Shown: one piece after another, positions 28,791 through 41,576 of the stretch
Layout: the number at the start of each line of letters is the position of its first letter
Numbering within the stretch: the stretch's first letter is position 1
Assembly (NCBI RefSeq): GCF_000002995.4
Contig: NW_025062475.1
Span: 13,548,687 to 13,612,686, forward strand
Reading direction: 5' to 3'
Source of the DNA: Brugia malayi
Taxonomy: Eukaryota; Nematoda; Chromadorea; Rhabditida; Onchocercidae
Length of the DNA: 64,000 nt
Translations under genes and position numbers: made by a program
Notes under the pieces: model-generated
What the model saw: only the letters and a program-made list of their open reading frames with translations
The model's database searches: none
What the model was told of the DNA's origin: nothing

Positions 28791-31700
28791 TTTTCTACAA
28801 ATGACACCAACTAAAATCATTTGTGCATTAAAATAAACCAATCGATAGTTTGAACATTGCTTCTGCAATCAGTTCTAAAATTACAAACAACAAAAATTCT
28901 CTTGCTTTAATAATTCACAAATCAACTAGTATCATTCATATTAGTTTAGCAGCAACAACCAATAATAGCTCAGAAAGTTTAATTCGGAATGTACATGTCT
29001 AAGTAAAAAACTAATCAATTTATTAATAAAGCTTCCAAATATTAATTCATTATTATCAGTAATATCTTAAAGATAAAAATAATCACTAATGACTTTTATC
29101 GGTTCGATAATCATTAGTACGAATAGTGTTCGAATAGATAAATGAAATGAGGTCATAAATGAAGTGACAGCTCATCATTTGTCATCATGCACTTAACCTG
29201 CTAATTCTATTAATTTAAAGAAAATAGAACCATAAATCAAAGTAATTTAAATTCAATAAATAGATGAACTCAACTCTAAATGCATATTACACTCTATTTT
29301 TACATACGTTTAAGATTTTAAGATCATAACAAGGTAATGATATGATAGCCTGAGCTTATGCTAGCAATTTAGAACATCCATAATCCAATGATGGAATCTG
29401 GATGCTAGACAAATGAATTAATCAGAATAAAAGTTTATAAGTGATTGAACGAAAAAAGATGAAAATGAAATAAGCGGAAATTTTACTTCGATAATCAAAA
29501 TAAAGAGCCATGTGAAAAAAAAAAAAAACTTATGAAAAGTCAAAAACAAATAGTTTCAGCTGGAAATATAAATGCTAGCAGTATATTATTCTTTCTTTTT
29601 TTCTAGAAAACATCATCTGAAAACTTATCCTATTTACTTATCTTAGTCAGTTACAATTATTATGGATACAAAATGATGAATTATAATTTAAGTATAACTG
29701 CTTCCTATCATAAAGTTTTAATCGCATAAATTAGTTACCAAATTCTCTTGTCATAAAACAATTATTCACAAATGCTTTTTTTTTTCCTTGTTCAATCACT
29801 TAAAAATTTCCAAAATCTAATGAATTACTAACTTTTGATTAAAATGGATCATAAATACAAGATATTCATAATTAAAATATACTTTCCATTCAAATTTCTA
29901 TAACCATATTAAAGCTTAATTTTTTTTTTTTTTTAAATCTTATCACAAATATGTTGGCAAAATGATCTCATCTATTAGGATCAATCAAATGATTCTAATT
30001 AATACTTGGTCAACTTTTCAAAACGATAATTTCACAACGATTAGTAGACATATCACATTTCATTGCATTCATTTCTTTCATTTCCTGATTTCCCTAGCAA
30101 TCAATGAACCGATCAACAAATCATGTTATGGATGAAATCACAGAATGAATTAAATCTCAAAAATTCGAAAAAAAAAAAAAAAAAAAAAATACAAAAACTC
30201 ATTGATATGGCAAAGCACATCTTTCTCTTTTAAACTGATATTTTTGCAAAAAAGAGAAATAGAATGATGGAAATGAAACAAAACAAATACTCTGTATACT
30301 ATATATCAATCAAATAACTCTATATCAGTTAAATTTTGACCATTATTTTTTTTTTTGGTAACCAATATAAACTTTTCTCCGTTCCTATCTATCCCTATCA
30401 TTTCACTATTTTATAAATCAAATCAGAAATAACAGTTTTTTTTTTGTCTCAAAAACTACATCTATTTGTACAGTCAATACATGCAGTCTATTGAATCATA
30501 ATTTCGCTAGTTAAAAATTTTAAATAATAATCAAGATTTCAAATTAAATTACTATCCTCATTTTGACAATTAATTCATTTTTAACTAAGAATCCAAATAA
30601 TTTAATATTTCATACTAAATCAAAGATTAAGTTGTCATACAATTATGTTCATTAATAAATAGAATATATCATTTATATATTTTTAATAAATAAACAACCA
30701 ACCAACTTTTTCAATGATAAACCGACAAATCCTACTGATCGTAAATAGATTGCATACCAATGACTCATTTGTAAACTACCACCATTCCTCCCAATTAATC
30801 AATCATTTGAATGATAAAAACAATTTAAATATTTAAGATTTCTTTCTCTTTCTTTTTCTTTCTTTCTCTCTTTCATGTAAAACTAATTTTACATTTATAT
30901 TTAATTATTCTCAATTCTTCAATAAGTTAAATTAATTCATCTTCTATCAAAGAAGTTTAAAGACCGACAATTAATACCATAAAATAGATACAAAGGAAAA
31001 AAGAACTGATCGAACGGGTTGTAAATTTTTCGAAATTTCAAACAAAAGGTGAAGATAAATATATAAAATTAGAATCAGAAACGATCAAATAGTAAAATCA
31101 AACATTCGTGCTGTTGTTGTGATGAAGTTTAACAAATCATCAACAGCATTTGCAGTTTGATAAACTTCAAAATTTGTTTAAACTTTCACACTTTTCTTTC
31201 TCTTCTTTCTTCTTCACAACATTTACATGTAATGAAAGAACGAAACTGTAATCTAACAGAATTTAATTATTAAAAGAAACATCACTTGGTCAGTGTTACA
31301 AAACGAATTATCAGCAATATATATGCTATGCCATTAATGACTGCGTATAGAGGATTTATGCGTATAAAAATTGATTTCAATCTATTAAAATTGTTATTAC
31401 TGCATTTGCGTGTGAAAAGCTTTCCAATATTTAAAAATTAATGGGGAAAAAAAAAAAGCGACAAATGTGAAAAATCTACTTGTCATAATTTAGTAATTCA
31501 GGAATTTTAAAATTTGAAATACCTGGATGAAATATCATTAGGATTTAATAGAAAAAAAAAAAAAACACTGTGTTACAGAAAACACTGAAATAATAAAATT
31601 AAATAACTAACTGTCACAGAAAAATAAAAATTTATCATCATGAATCAAACTTGCAACTATATTACATGTATGAGAGACAATGAACATCAGTCATCAATTA

Positions 31701-32941
31701 TAAATGCTAGCTAACCATTCTGAATTTGATTTATGACTGAAAAAGAAGCAAATTTAAATAATGATTATTTAACATATAACAATATGAGTAAGCAAAGAGA
31801 GGATTAGAAAATACGAACGATAGATGATATTTCCTCCAGAAATTTGCTTGAAATAAATCTTTTCTCTCTAAGCTACTCCTAGAAGTACCTCCTCTCGCTT
31901 AGAAAGATTTGAATAAGTATCATAAATATCATTTTAATCAAATTATTTGTTTGCAAATTCTTCAATTGCTACAAATACAACAATATGGCCATTACTTCCT
32001 GGCGTAAAAAAATCTTGGAAAGAACTAAGCTAACGAAACAAAACTAAAATAACTGAAACTAGTAAGAATTAAAATAGATTCTAAATTAATTAAGCATCAA
32101 AGATTTAAACTAACTAAGCTAACGAAATTGTCTTTTCATTCAAGTATTCAACTTTTAACAATTCGTTAAATGTCAATTCGTGAAATAATGAAATAGGTTA
32201 AAGTAATGAATCATTCGTTTTCAATTTTAAGATATTTCTCCAAAATGGCCTATAGATTGAGACAATTAGTTGTTTTCTTTTCTTTTCTTTTATCTAAATT
32301 CTTGATAATAGATGAAGAAATAGAAATGAAAGAAAGTAAAAATCAAAAAGAATATTGTTACTATGAATCAAAAGAAAAAAAAAAAAAAAAAAAGTATATG
32401 TTATATAAGTTACTAAAAGCAAAAACTAGTTGATACACTTGACATAAATATATTATAATCTACTTGTCCTAATAAATATGAATAAACTAAACCAATGGAA
32501 TAATAACTTGCTTCCATTCTTTCTCGTCCAAATATACTATCAACAACATGGTATAACAATATTTGATATTTTATATGAAAAATATATGATATTACGATTA
32601 TATCTAACAAATTATACATTCTTGGCTAATTTATAACAATATTAGACCAAAATTGGATAACAATTATGGCCAGTTAACCTAAATTCTATAATTCATCGTA
32701 TTATCACTATTGCAAAGGATATGAAAATAGCTAACAGAACTAAAAATTCATACAGAAGTTAGTTACCATTAATCTAAGAAAATTTTTCATTTTTCAAAAT
32801 TTCTAGAAGCATAAGAAAGAATTACATAATTTAAATCAAACTGAAATCTTTCAAAAATAAGTCAAACAAAATTTAATTTTTAATAATAGCAAATCCTTTC
32901 CATTATGCTTAGGAGTATATTTCACTGTTATCATTGTTTTC

Positions 32942-32972
<31 letters not shown>

Positions 32973-35410
32973 GTTTTTTAGCAAACATAGAAGAAGATAA
33001 AGTTTGATCAGAGAATTACCTCAAATATAATTTATAATTTAGCGGAATTTTATAACAAGAATGACCGACTATTTTTGACTAAATTCTAGAAAAAAAAAAA
33101 AAAAGAAAAAATTATAACCCGAAAATCATAACGAAGTCATTGTTTGTTACAGATTATGACCACCCAAAAAGTAAAGAAAAGATAAGATAGTGATAAGATC
33201 TATTTGTGAGCACTTTCACATTCTATATGTGAATATATCATATAACGAGCATCACATAAAATGCAAATTTTTCAAATGTGAATGTTTTACTCTATTAGTG
33301 ATTTCAGCATCGGTTACTACTAATTATTCACATAACTGAAATTTAAATTTATCAGTGAAATACTTCGAAATCATACGCAATTGCAAAAATATAGCATTTG
33401 TATTAATTAACAATATATTAAATTTACTAAACATATGGAAAATAACTATCGAATGATCTTATCTATTAAGAAAATCTTATTAAAGATATTAAAAAAAAAA
33501 TAAAATAAAAAAAAAAACATACGATTGAATCAATCTAACATATAAAGTAGTAATTTTCATTTTAAATGTACAATTCCTTCAAAAATCAAACATAGCGTTC
33601 GTTATTTGTGTGTCCTTGTAATTGTAATTTGTCTCACTTACATAAATGAAAATTTTTAATTCTTTGCTGTATAAATTTTACTAATTCTTATGAATACAAA
33701 AAAAGAAACAAATTATTCGCTTACTGTAAAGCTTAACAAAAGAAACATTTTATACACCACGTCATCATCCCTTCAACAATAATATCAATTGTAAAAGAAT
33801 TCAAATGAAAATATAAAGAAAATTTTGAAAAATTAAAAAATAAATGATAATTTTACTGTTGCAAAATGTTGATTTATTTACAATAATAATAATAGAAAAC
33901 AATTTAATACATCTATTTTTTTTTTCTTTTTTGTTTTCTAAAGCTTTGTTTAATCATTTTCCTTTATTATGATAGCAATGAAAAGATAAAGCATTTCATT
34001 TTTTGCAACCATTTAAATTTCTATAAAGATTAAAGCATTTAAATTTCTCAAAAATGATATCATAATTGAGCTTTTTTTTTTTTTAAAAAAAAAAAAATAT
34101 ATTCTATTATATTTTTTTCATTCCTTACATCTCTCTTTTCATTTCAGTTTTTTTTTTTTTTTTTTCATTTAATGTGAACAGCTAGTTTTTTGACTAATGA
34201 AAGAAAAAAATATCAAAAAGATTGTATGATTAAGTGAATATAAATGGAAAATGTGCGCAACAACTGTCGTCATATTAAATTTAAAAAAAAAAAGAAAATG
34301 AAATGTCACAAGAAAGCTAAATGTAACATTTCATCCCTTCTGGTAAATTTCACTATCCTATCTACAACATACATGCATTTCACAGTTTTATCTACAATCA
34401 ATCAAATAGCTACTTGTATTAGAGGGAAAAATTCAAAAAAAAAAAAAAAAAAAGAATAAATTTCTTATCACAAATACTTTTCAATTTTTTTTTTCTTTTT
34501 AATTTATCAGCCTTTCATAGTTTTATTCTTATCTAATTTCAATCCAATAAAACAATCTCTTTTTTTTTTCTCTTTTTTGATTCTGATTTTTCCTTAGAAG
34601 AAAACATTTGAGAAGAAATCTTCACCAAACTTTCAGCAATTATTACTCCTCGTGAAAAGAAAAAAAAAAAAAGAGTAAAAGAGAAATAACTACTTTCCGA
34701 TTTATAAAACGTCAAAATTATCTAGATCTTCGTCCTCTCTCTCTCTCTCTCTCTCTCTCTTTCCACTCCTTGTCCTTTTGACCTCAATTGATTGGGTCCA
34801 AACATTAACGATAAATTATCGATAACAGGACACTACTTCTCCCCTAGTCCAACAAGTAATCAATCGTTCCCCTTTCTCACATCCATTCACCCATTTCATA
34901 AAAAAAGAAAAGAAAAAACCATCGGCAATTCATCCTTCCACGTCTATCATTTTTTGAAAACACAAATAAAAGCGCAAATGATAACTGTTATCAGTTAGAA
35001 AGTATATCACTGTGATTAGAAAGTTGGAATGTGACACTAATAGCAGAAACAGTGACATTCTTAATGACAGAAATCGGATAAAATTAAATTAGTACACAAT
35101 GAAATTAACAACAAATTGTTGATAACACTTCCCCCAGATAAAAGCGCGAATAGAAATATTTTCATCGCAAATATCTTTTTAGCAAAAAAAAAAAAAAAAA
35201 AAAAAATGAAAAAGGTCAAAGATCTCAATGAAAAGTTGAAATGTTTGCAAAACTTTCACAGACAGATAAAAAAAAAAAAAAACCTACCAATCTAATTATT
35301 GGAATGAAAAAGAATGAGGAATAGATTGAGGTGTATTTGTCAGAAGTAATGTTTGAACAATAAGCTCCTCTAATTGATTAATCTCTAACTGTAGAAGTTA
35401 ACAATTTTTT

Positions 35411-35486
35411 AGAAGAGAAATAATTCTGTCTATAAATCAAACATTTATTTTTTATTTCAAAACGATAAAAGCAGAGTACAAATAAA
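35411..35486 (+). repeat. Dispersed 76 bp repeat, copy 1
   Basis: Starts agaagagaaataattctg and ends with aataaa. A same-length, same-orientation copy lies at 48282-48357 with about 64 of 76 bases identical (counted by eye) and no gaps. The flanks do not match, apart from T-richness before each copy. Confidence 0.75.
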
Positions 35487-37185
35487 GCCAAATATACAAT
35501 TTACAATATAAAAACTTTCATCTGTGAACGAAAATGATAAAGAGAAACATAAAATCGTTGTATTAAAAAAAAAAAAAAAAAGAAAAAGTCAAACAATGAA
35601 TATTCTTTTTTCAAAAATCATAGCTTATGCAAACGAAAATTCTTATTATGCAAATTTTTTCTTTTTTTTTTTTTATTCCTATTTATATTGGAATACTATC
35701 TTGCAATCAAGACATTACAGTTAAAAAAATATATGCAAATATTACAGTGCTCTGAAATGTTTTCATTAAAATGATATGAAATCATATCTTTGCTAAATTC
35801 TAAATTTTATGTTACATTTTTATCTAACAAAGATCAGTGATATATTTACTTGAGTATGCTAGCGAATGAGAGGTAAAATTCTCAAAGATTTTACTATCTA
35901 CAAAGATGAATGAAATATTTGAATGGATAGTAAATCAAATGAATCAATTTCTCGTTAAAGATCAATTCACATTTCTCATTACAGTTTTATTGATTAACTT
36001 TAAAAAAATAACTTTATTCATGTATTATACCACTATATCTCTCTTATCTAAAATTACAATAAACTAGTAAGATGAATAGAGGAAATTTTATTATTTAATA
36101 AATAAAATTTCTAATAATAAATTTAAATAAATCAGCTAAAAAAAAAAAAAAAAAGAAGGAAATATCAATGTTTGTCAATTAAAACTAAAAATATTATTTA
36201 ATGTTCTCAGCAAAACAGTTACTCAGAAAGAATGTTAACGAAATGTAAAGTTCAACAACATATGCTCAAATTTTTACAGCTGCTATTTCAATTCTATCCT
36301 ATTTTCACTCTCTTTGTTATCTCTCTTTAAATCATGCACTCTGTGAAATTTTTTTTTTCTTTTTTTTTATATTTTAAAAAACTCACTAGCTTAGCTGTTT
36401 CTTTCATGACAAATGCAAAGAATCATACCACTTTGCATGCATCATTTAATCCGAGATTGAAAAGATTGAAAACTTTGTGAAATTTTAAAAATAATTTAGC
36501 TAATGGGAACAAATTGATTAGAAAGATGTATGCAAAGAATAGTAATCAATGTAATACAAATTTTGTTATTCGTTTTTTTACATCTTATTGAAATTTTAAA
36601 TGCATATAATTTAATTGGAAACATAATATTAAGAAAAAAAAAAATGATTGAAACTTTGCAAAATCCAAATTTCAAAAGAATATTACCACACATGCAGTGC
36701 TGCTTTTCTAAGAATGCAAAAAATTAGTTGGATGAAAATAAGAATTTTTAGAGTTTTAGAATTTACACAGATTAGAATTTTAGCAATTCCTAAATAGTGA
36801 TAGTAGAAGAATCTTTCATAATGAAGTGTGATTGACAGGTAAGACAAGTCTATAGAATTTTTTAACTTATATAAATTCATCACAGCTGGTTAATTAATTA
36901 GGAGCATTGTAAATTAATATAATGCATCTCCTACGAGTGACACAGCTATTTAAGTCATTTATACCTGTCTAATCGATAAGGTAACTAATGATTTAGAAAA
37001 TGTTGATCAGCGGAGTTGATTAGAATTTTAAAAATCTAATGGAAAAATACACTGCAATTGGCTTAAAATGGGACTAAATTGATGACTTATTTAATAATTA
37101 CCAAATTTTCAGGTATGCTAAATATCCAGACACTCTAATTCATAATGAAGTGAGAAAGGTGTATTAAGATCGAAAGTTTTAAAAC

Positions 37186-37305
37186 ACGCTTTTTTTAACC
37201 TAAAAAGTAAAATTCTAATAAAAAAAACAAACTTTTTTTAACCTAAAAAGTAAAATTCTAATAAAACAAAAAAAAAAAAAAAGTAAAATTCTAATAAAAC
37301 AAATT
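37186..37305. repeat. Short tandem duplication, about 52 bp unit
   Basis: ttttttaacctaaaaagt plus aaaattctaataaaa occurs twice, with a third partial copy of agtaaaattctaataaaac after a poly-A run. Confidence 0.85.
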
Positions 37306-39119
37306 TTTCATCCATATGTTTGCATGTATTTGTTATTATAACATTCATTTATATATTATTACAGTGGGAGGAAGGAAAGGATAACTGAATGGGGTGTAAA
37401 ACTTGTGCAAACTTTCAATCAAATGCATAATTATGCATTTTGGATTTTTTTTTTTTATTTATTTTCAATAAAATCTGAAATTTTTACGAATTCTTAACTG
37501 GCCTAAAATTGTTAAAATTGAAAGTGAAATTTTCAATATTTATATGTTGTTTGTAAAAGATGAGACAGTCTAAATTATCGATTGGCAATCATAAACTAGT
37601 ATTATTGATCGATAATTTGATAGTACGAATCGTTTATCATGCAATTATTTTCATTAATAATCGATATGATGCATTTGATGATCAAAGAGTCTCGTGATAT
37701 TTGTCACATATCATACATTTGGTGTGATAGCAGGAGAAGTGAATAGATTTATTTTAAAAACAAATAAATATTTTTATTGCACCACTACTGCATGCAACAC
37801 AACATATACATGTATACACAAAACATTACACAATTTGCTGATATAAATATTAGCAATTACAATGTAGTAAACATAACAACCGGATGAAGCTAAAAACGTG
37901 GACATATAAAAAAAAAAAAAAAAACGGAACAACAATACGACATTCAACAATCACAACATCAGGAACAAGCATAACAGAAACCGGAAATGGAAATTACGAT
38001 ATTCATATAGAGAAGATTCGAACTATCCATCATAATAAGTTAAATTGAATGGCTGCATTTCAGTAAGGTATCCATTAACGAATCGTACTTTTGAAAACGA
38101 AAAAATCATTCCCATTTGATTATAACTCATACAATGACAGGTATCCATTATCTGACTTCATGAGTGATTTAATCCATTAAAAAAATTTTAGTCTAAACAG
38201 AAAAGTTTAATTCTGCAAATCAGAATGCTCAAAAATTGTTCAGAAATTCAGGAAATAAAATTTCAAATCAATTTTACGGGAAAATCATTCATTCGTTTGA
38301 TTATTACACTATTAATAGAGATAATTTGCAAGCAGATAGTATCTAGATAAATTAAAGAACCCAAATCTCTGTCCTAGATAAAGAGTTTAAAAGAAATTCA
38401 GGTCTTTCTATTTATTCTACTGATTTTTAAGATTGATCATCCACGCTACAAAAAAATCTTAATTAAAGACTTAAAGACTAGAAATGTTTATTGGAAATAT
38501 CTCACATCTTAGTAATGATTAAATGATTCAAACTCAAAATCACAATGATTGTGAGACTCAAAAATATACAGAGATAATAGATGGAGGTAGTTTAAAAGAG
38601 ATTTTTACAAATTAAATAGAATACGATTTATAATAACTCTCAAACAACCTAACAAATTTAGTTTTCTAAAAATGAATCATTGTATCACAAAACAAAACTT
38701 CCACCCAAAAAGAATAAGTCGACCATGTATCTTTATTGCACCTAAAAATTAGGAAATTGACAATTCTACGTGAACAAAAAGGAATACGCGAATACGTGAA
38801 TGACTGAAATCTGATTCCACATAAAATTCCTACGCATAATGCATGAATTGTATGAATTATATAAAAGAAATTCTTTGCAAAATTTGTTTTTTTATTTTAC
38901 AATTTTTACGATAATATGAAAGAGGAGTATAATAGGAATAAAGTTTCTTGAATTTTTAGTAAATCCATACGTTACACACTTGTTAGTCTCATGTGCCACT
39001 TATGGAATAACATTACACATATATTACTTAGAATCATTTAATAATATGCAACTTAAATTTTATAAATTATTATTTATAGAGTAAATAATGGATAGAGTAA
39101 GTTTGTGATTATTTAGGTT

Positions 39120-39770
39120 CGCTAAAACGTCATAAAATGATAAAGCTATTAGAATGATAATGCAGTGATAAGTTAAATAACTAAAATGATAACATTGTGA
39201 TACGATAAATAGGATGGTAACGTCGTCATAAAATAAATAATTAAAACGATAATGTTGTAATGAGCTAAACAATTAAAATGATAGCGTCGTGATAAGCTAA
39301 GTAATTAAAATGATAATTTTGTGATAGGCTGAATAATTAAAATGATAACGTTATGATAAGCTAAATAATTAAAACGATAATGTTGTAATAAGTTGAATAA
39401 TTAAAATGATAACGTTGTGACAAGCTAAATAATTAAAATGATAAGTTGTGATAAACTAAATAATTAAAATGATAACGTTATGATAAGCTAAATAATTAAA
39501 ATGATAATTTTGTGATAGGCTAAATAATTAAAATGATAACGTTGTGATAAGCTAAATAATTAAAATGATAAGTTGTGATAAACTAAATAATTAAAGTGAT
39601 AACGTTATGATAAGCTAAATAATTAAAATGATAATTTTGTGATAGGCTAAATAATTAAAATGGTGACGTTGTGATAAGCTAAATAATTAAAATGATAAGT
39701 TGTGATAAACTAAATAATTAAAATGATAACGTTGTGATAAGAAACTAAAATGATAAAACTGCGATAAACT
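39120..39770. repeat. 32 bp minisatellite with 127 bp higher-order period
   Basis: About twenty units built on taaataattaaaatgataa and cgttgtgataagc. The left half is diverged. From 39441 the array repeats as four-unit blocks: the 31 bp variant ataagttgtgataaac starts at 39441, 39568 and 39695, exactly 127 bp apart each time. Each block then runs acgttatgataagc, attttgtgataggc, gttgtgataagc. Confidence 0.95.
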
Positions 39771-41576
39771 AACAACTTGCTAACCTGAAATCAAAACAAC
39801 ACACAAATGAAGAATGACTCTGAATGTACGAATTTTTGTCCATCAATAAATTTCATCAAATTCGATACCACACAATGCAAACAATGAGAAGCAATGGTCT
39901 ATTTACAGGTGGGAAATTGCTTAGAAGATTGATTTATGTAATTTAATCTTAAATAATCGAAAGATGAAAGTATATTGAGAAGAGATGATAACCGGAAATA
40001 TAACAGGAAAATTGTGAAAGAACCAGAAATATGCAGAAAACAACAAATTTAATTTACAATTTTTTTTTTTTTTTCAAAGAAATGCTACCCTGAAATAATT
40101 GTATAAAATGTAAACTGTCAACTAATAAAATATTCTAACTCATTCATTCACTTCATAAAATAAGAAAATTAGTATAAATTACTAATAGAATGGGTTAAAT
40201 TGTTAGTTAAATTAATTAGCTAATAAGTTAAATTAGCTAATGATTACAAAGTTACTATGCGTTAATCGGAAAAGAATATTTGATAAAAAATAGAAATTTG
40301 ATTGTAATAATAATTTCAATAACGGATCTGTTAATTATACATAAGAAAGTATGATAACTTATTGTCTAGCCAATCGATTCGTCAATTTTTTATTGCTCAT
40401 TCATAATTTAGCATTAAAATTATCACTAAATCATCTAATCAGTAATTTACATTTAAAAAATTATGAAAATTGATTCTAAAATTAATTCATTCAATGCAAA
40501 AAGCAAAACATTTGTTTCCTTATCTATAATATATAATCTTATCAATGTTACATCGTTCCAATTCAATTTTTCATGTTTAAAACAATTTTCATTCAAATAT
40601 TGATTGATTATTTTATTGATCTAAGTAATATCTAAATGAGTACTTATCTGTTAAGTATAATCAAATAAGTTTTGTGATAATTTGTTGCTAATTATATCTT
40701 CCAGTTAAATTTATATCAAAATCAATGTTATTTTTCAGCTTTTTTTTTTTTTTTTTTTAGTCATAATAATTTCTTATTAATGTTGTGGAAATATTTGTTG
40801 AGAAAATATTATTGGTATTTTAATCCTAAATTATTAATATTTTAATTTATATAAAATTATTATCGCCAAATGTTTTATTTCTAGAAAAAAAAAAATAAAA
40901 TTTTATCATTCATATTAATTAATTAGCTAAAAATTAAATTTATTGTTTATTTTTATTTTTTATATCGAATGAATATTTTTGATTTTTATCCAATAAACAA
41001 GTGCTAAATGTAAAAATATGAATTAGAATTATTGATTAAAGAAAAAAAAATTTTACTAATATTTAATAATCATTATATTCAATCTTAATATTAAATTATA
41101 ATTAAGTTATCATTAAAAGTAAAAAGATTAAGTAATGCGAAATGAAAAAAAAAAAAAAAACATTTGAAAATTAAAAAATATTTTAAAAAGCTAAATCGAA
41201 AATTTTGTTTTTCTTGAGACTACTTGAATAATAATAAATTGAAGTATTAAACATTAAATTTAGTGTAATTTTGAAATTCAATCATTTTACTTTTAGTTTT
41301 TTAAAAGTTAAATAATTGAATTTTTCTTATCTTTTAAATTATTCGTTATCTTCCTTTTCCTTCTTCTCATCATTTTGAAAAATTTATCTACTTTCTATTT
41401 TTTCTCTTTTTTTTTTATATCTTTTCTTGTACAACAGATGGTTTATTGCCATGCCACATACCAATTTGATGTCAATTCATTGTTAAATTATTTGATACCT
41501 TATGTTGCTACCTTTACTACCTTTTATCAACTTCCTCATTTATTCAACAATTTTAATTAAAATCTATTCATGTAAG

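Larger units (their letters stand above)
28880..41576. other. 12.7 kb gene-poor region
   Basis: Lies between divergent C1GALT1 (minus) and the semaphorin gene (plus). No convincing exon was found on either strand; open frames are short, A+T-rich and often cross homopolymers. It holds minisatellites (described separately), a (ct)n tract at 34735-34761, and dozens of poly-A/T runs. The missing signal-peptide exon of the semaphorin gene is probably here. Confidence 0.6.

Noticed and set aside
32206..32433. 75-codon frame starting with ATG and a hydrophobic stretch, considered as a semaphorin signal exon
   Set aside because: No phase-compatible donor follows a signal-peptide-like core, and the second half is poly-Lys from an A run.
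39120..39770. Possible CRISPR-like array of regularly spaced repeats
   Set aside because: Units are directly abutting with no unique spacers, in a eukaryotic genome: a minisatellite.
41375..41560. Signal-peptide-like open frame directly upstream of the semaphorin exons
   Set aside because: It starts with TTG rather than ATG, is a T-rich tract read as Phe/Ser/Leu, ends in TAA, and has no donor that joins in phase to 41577.
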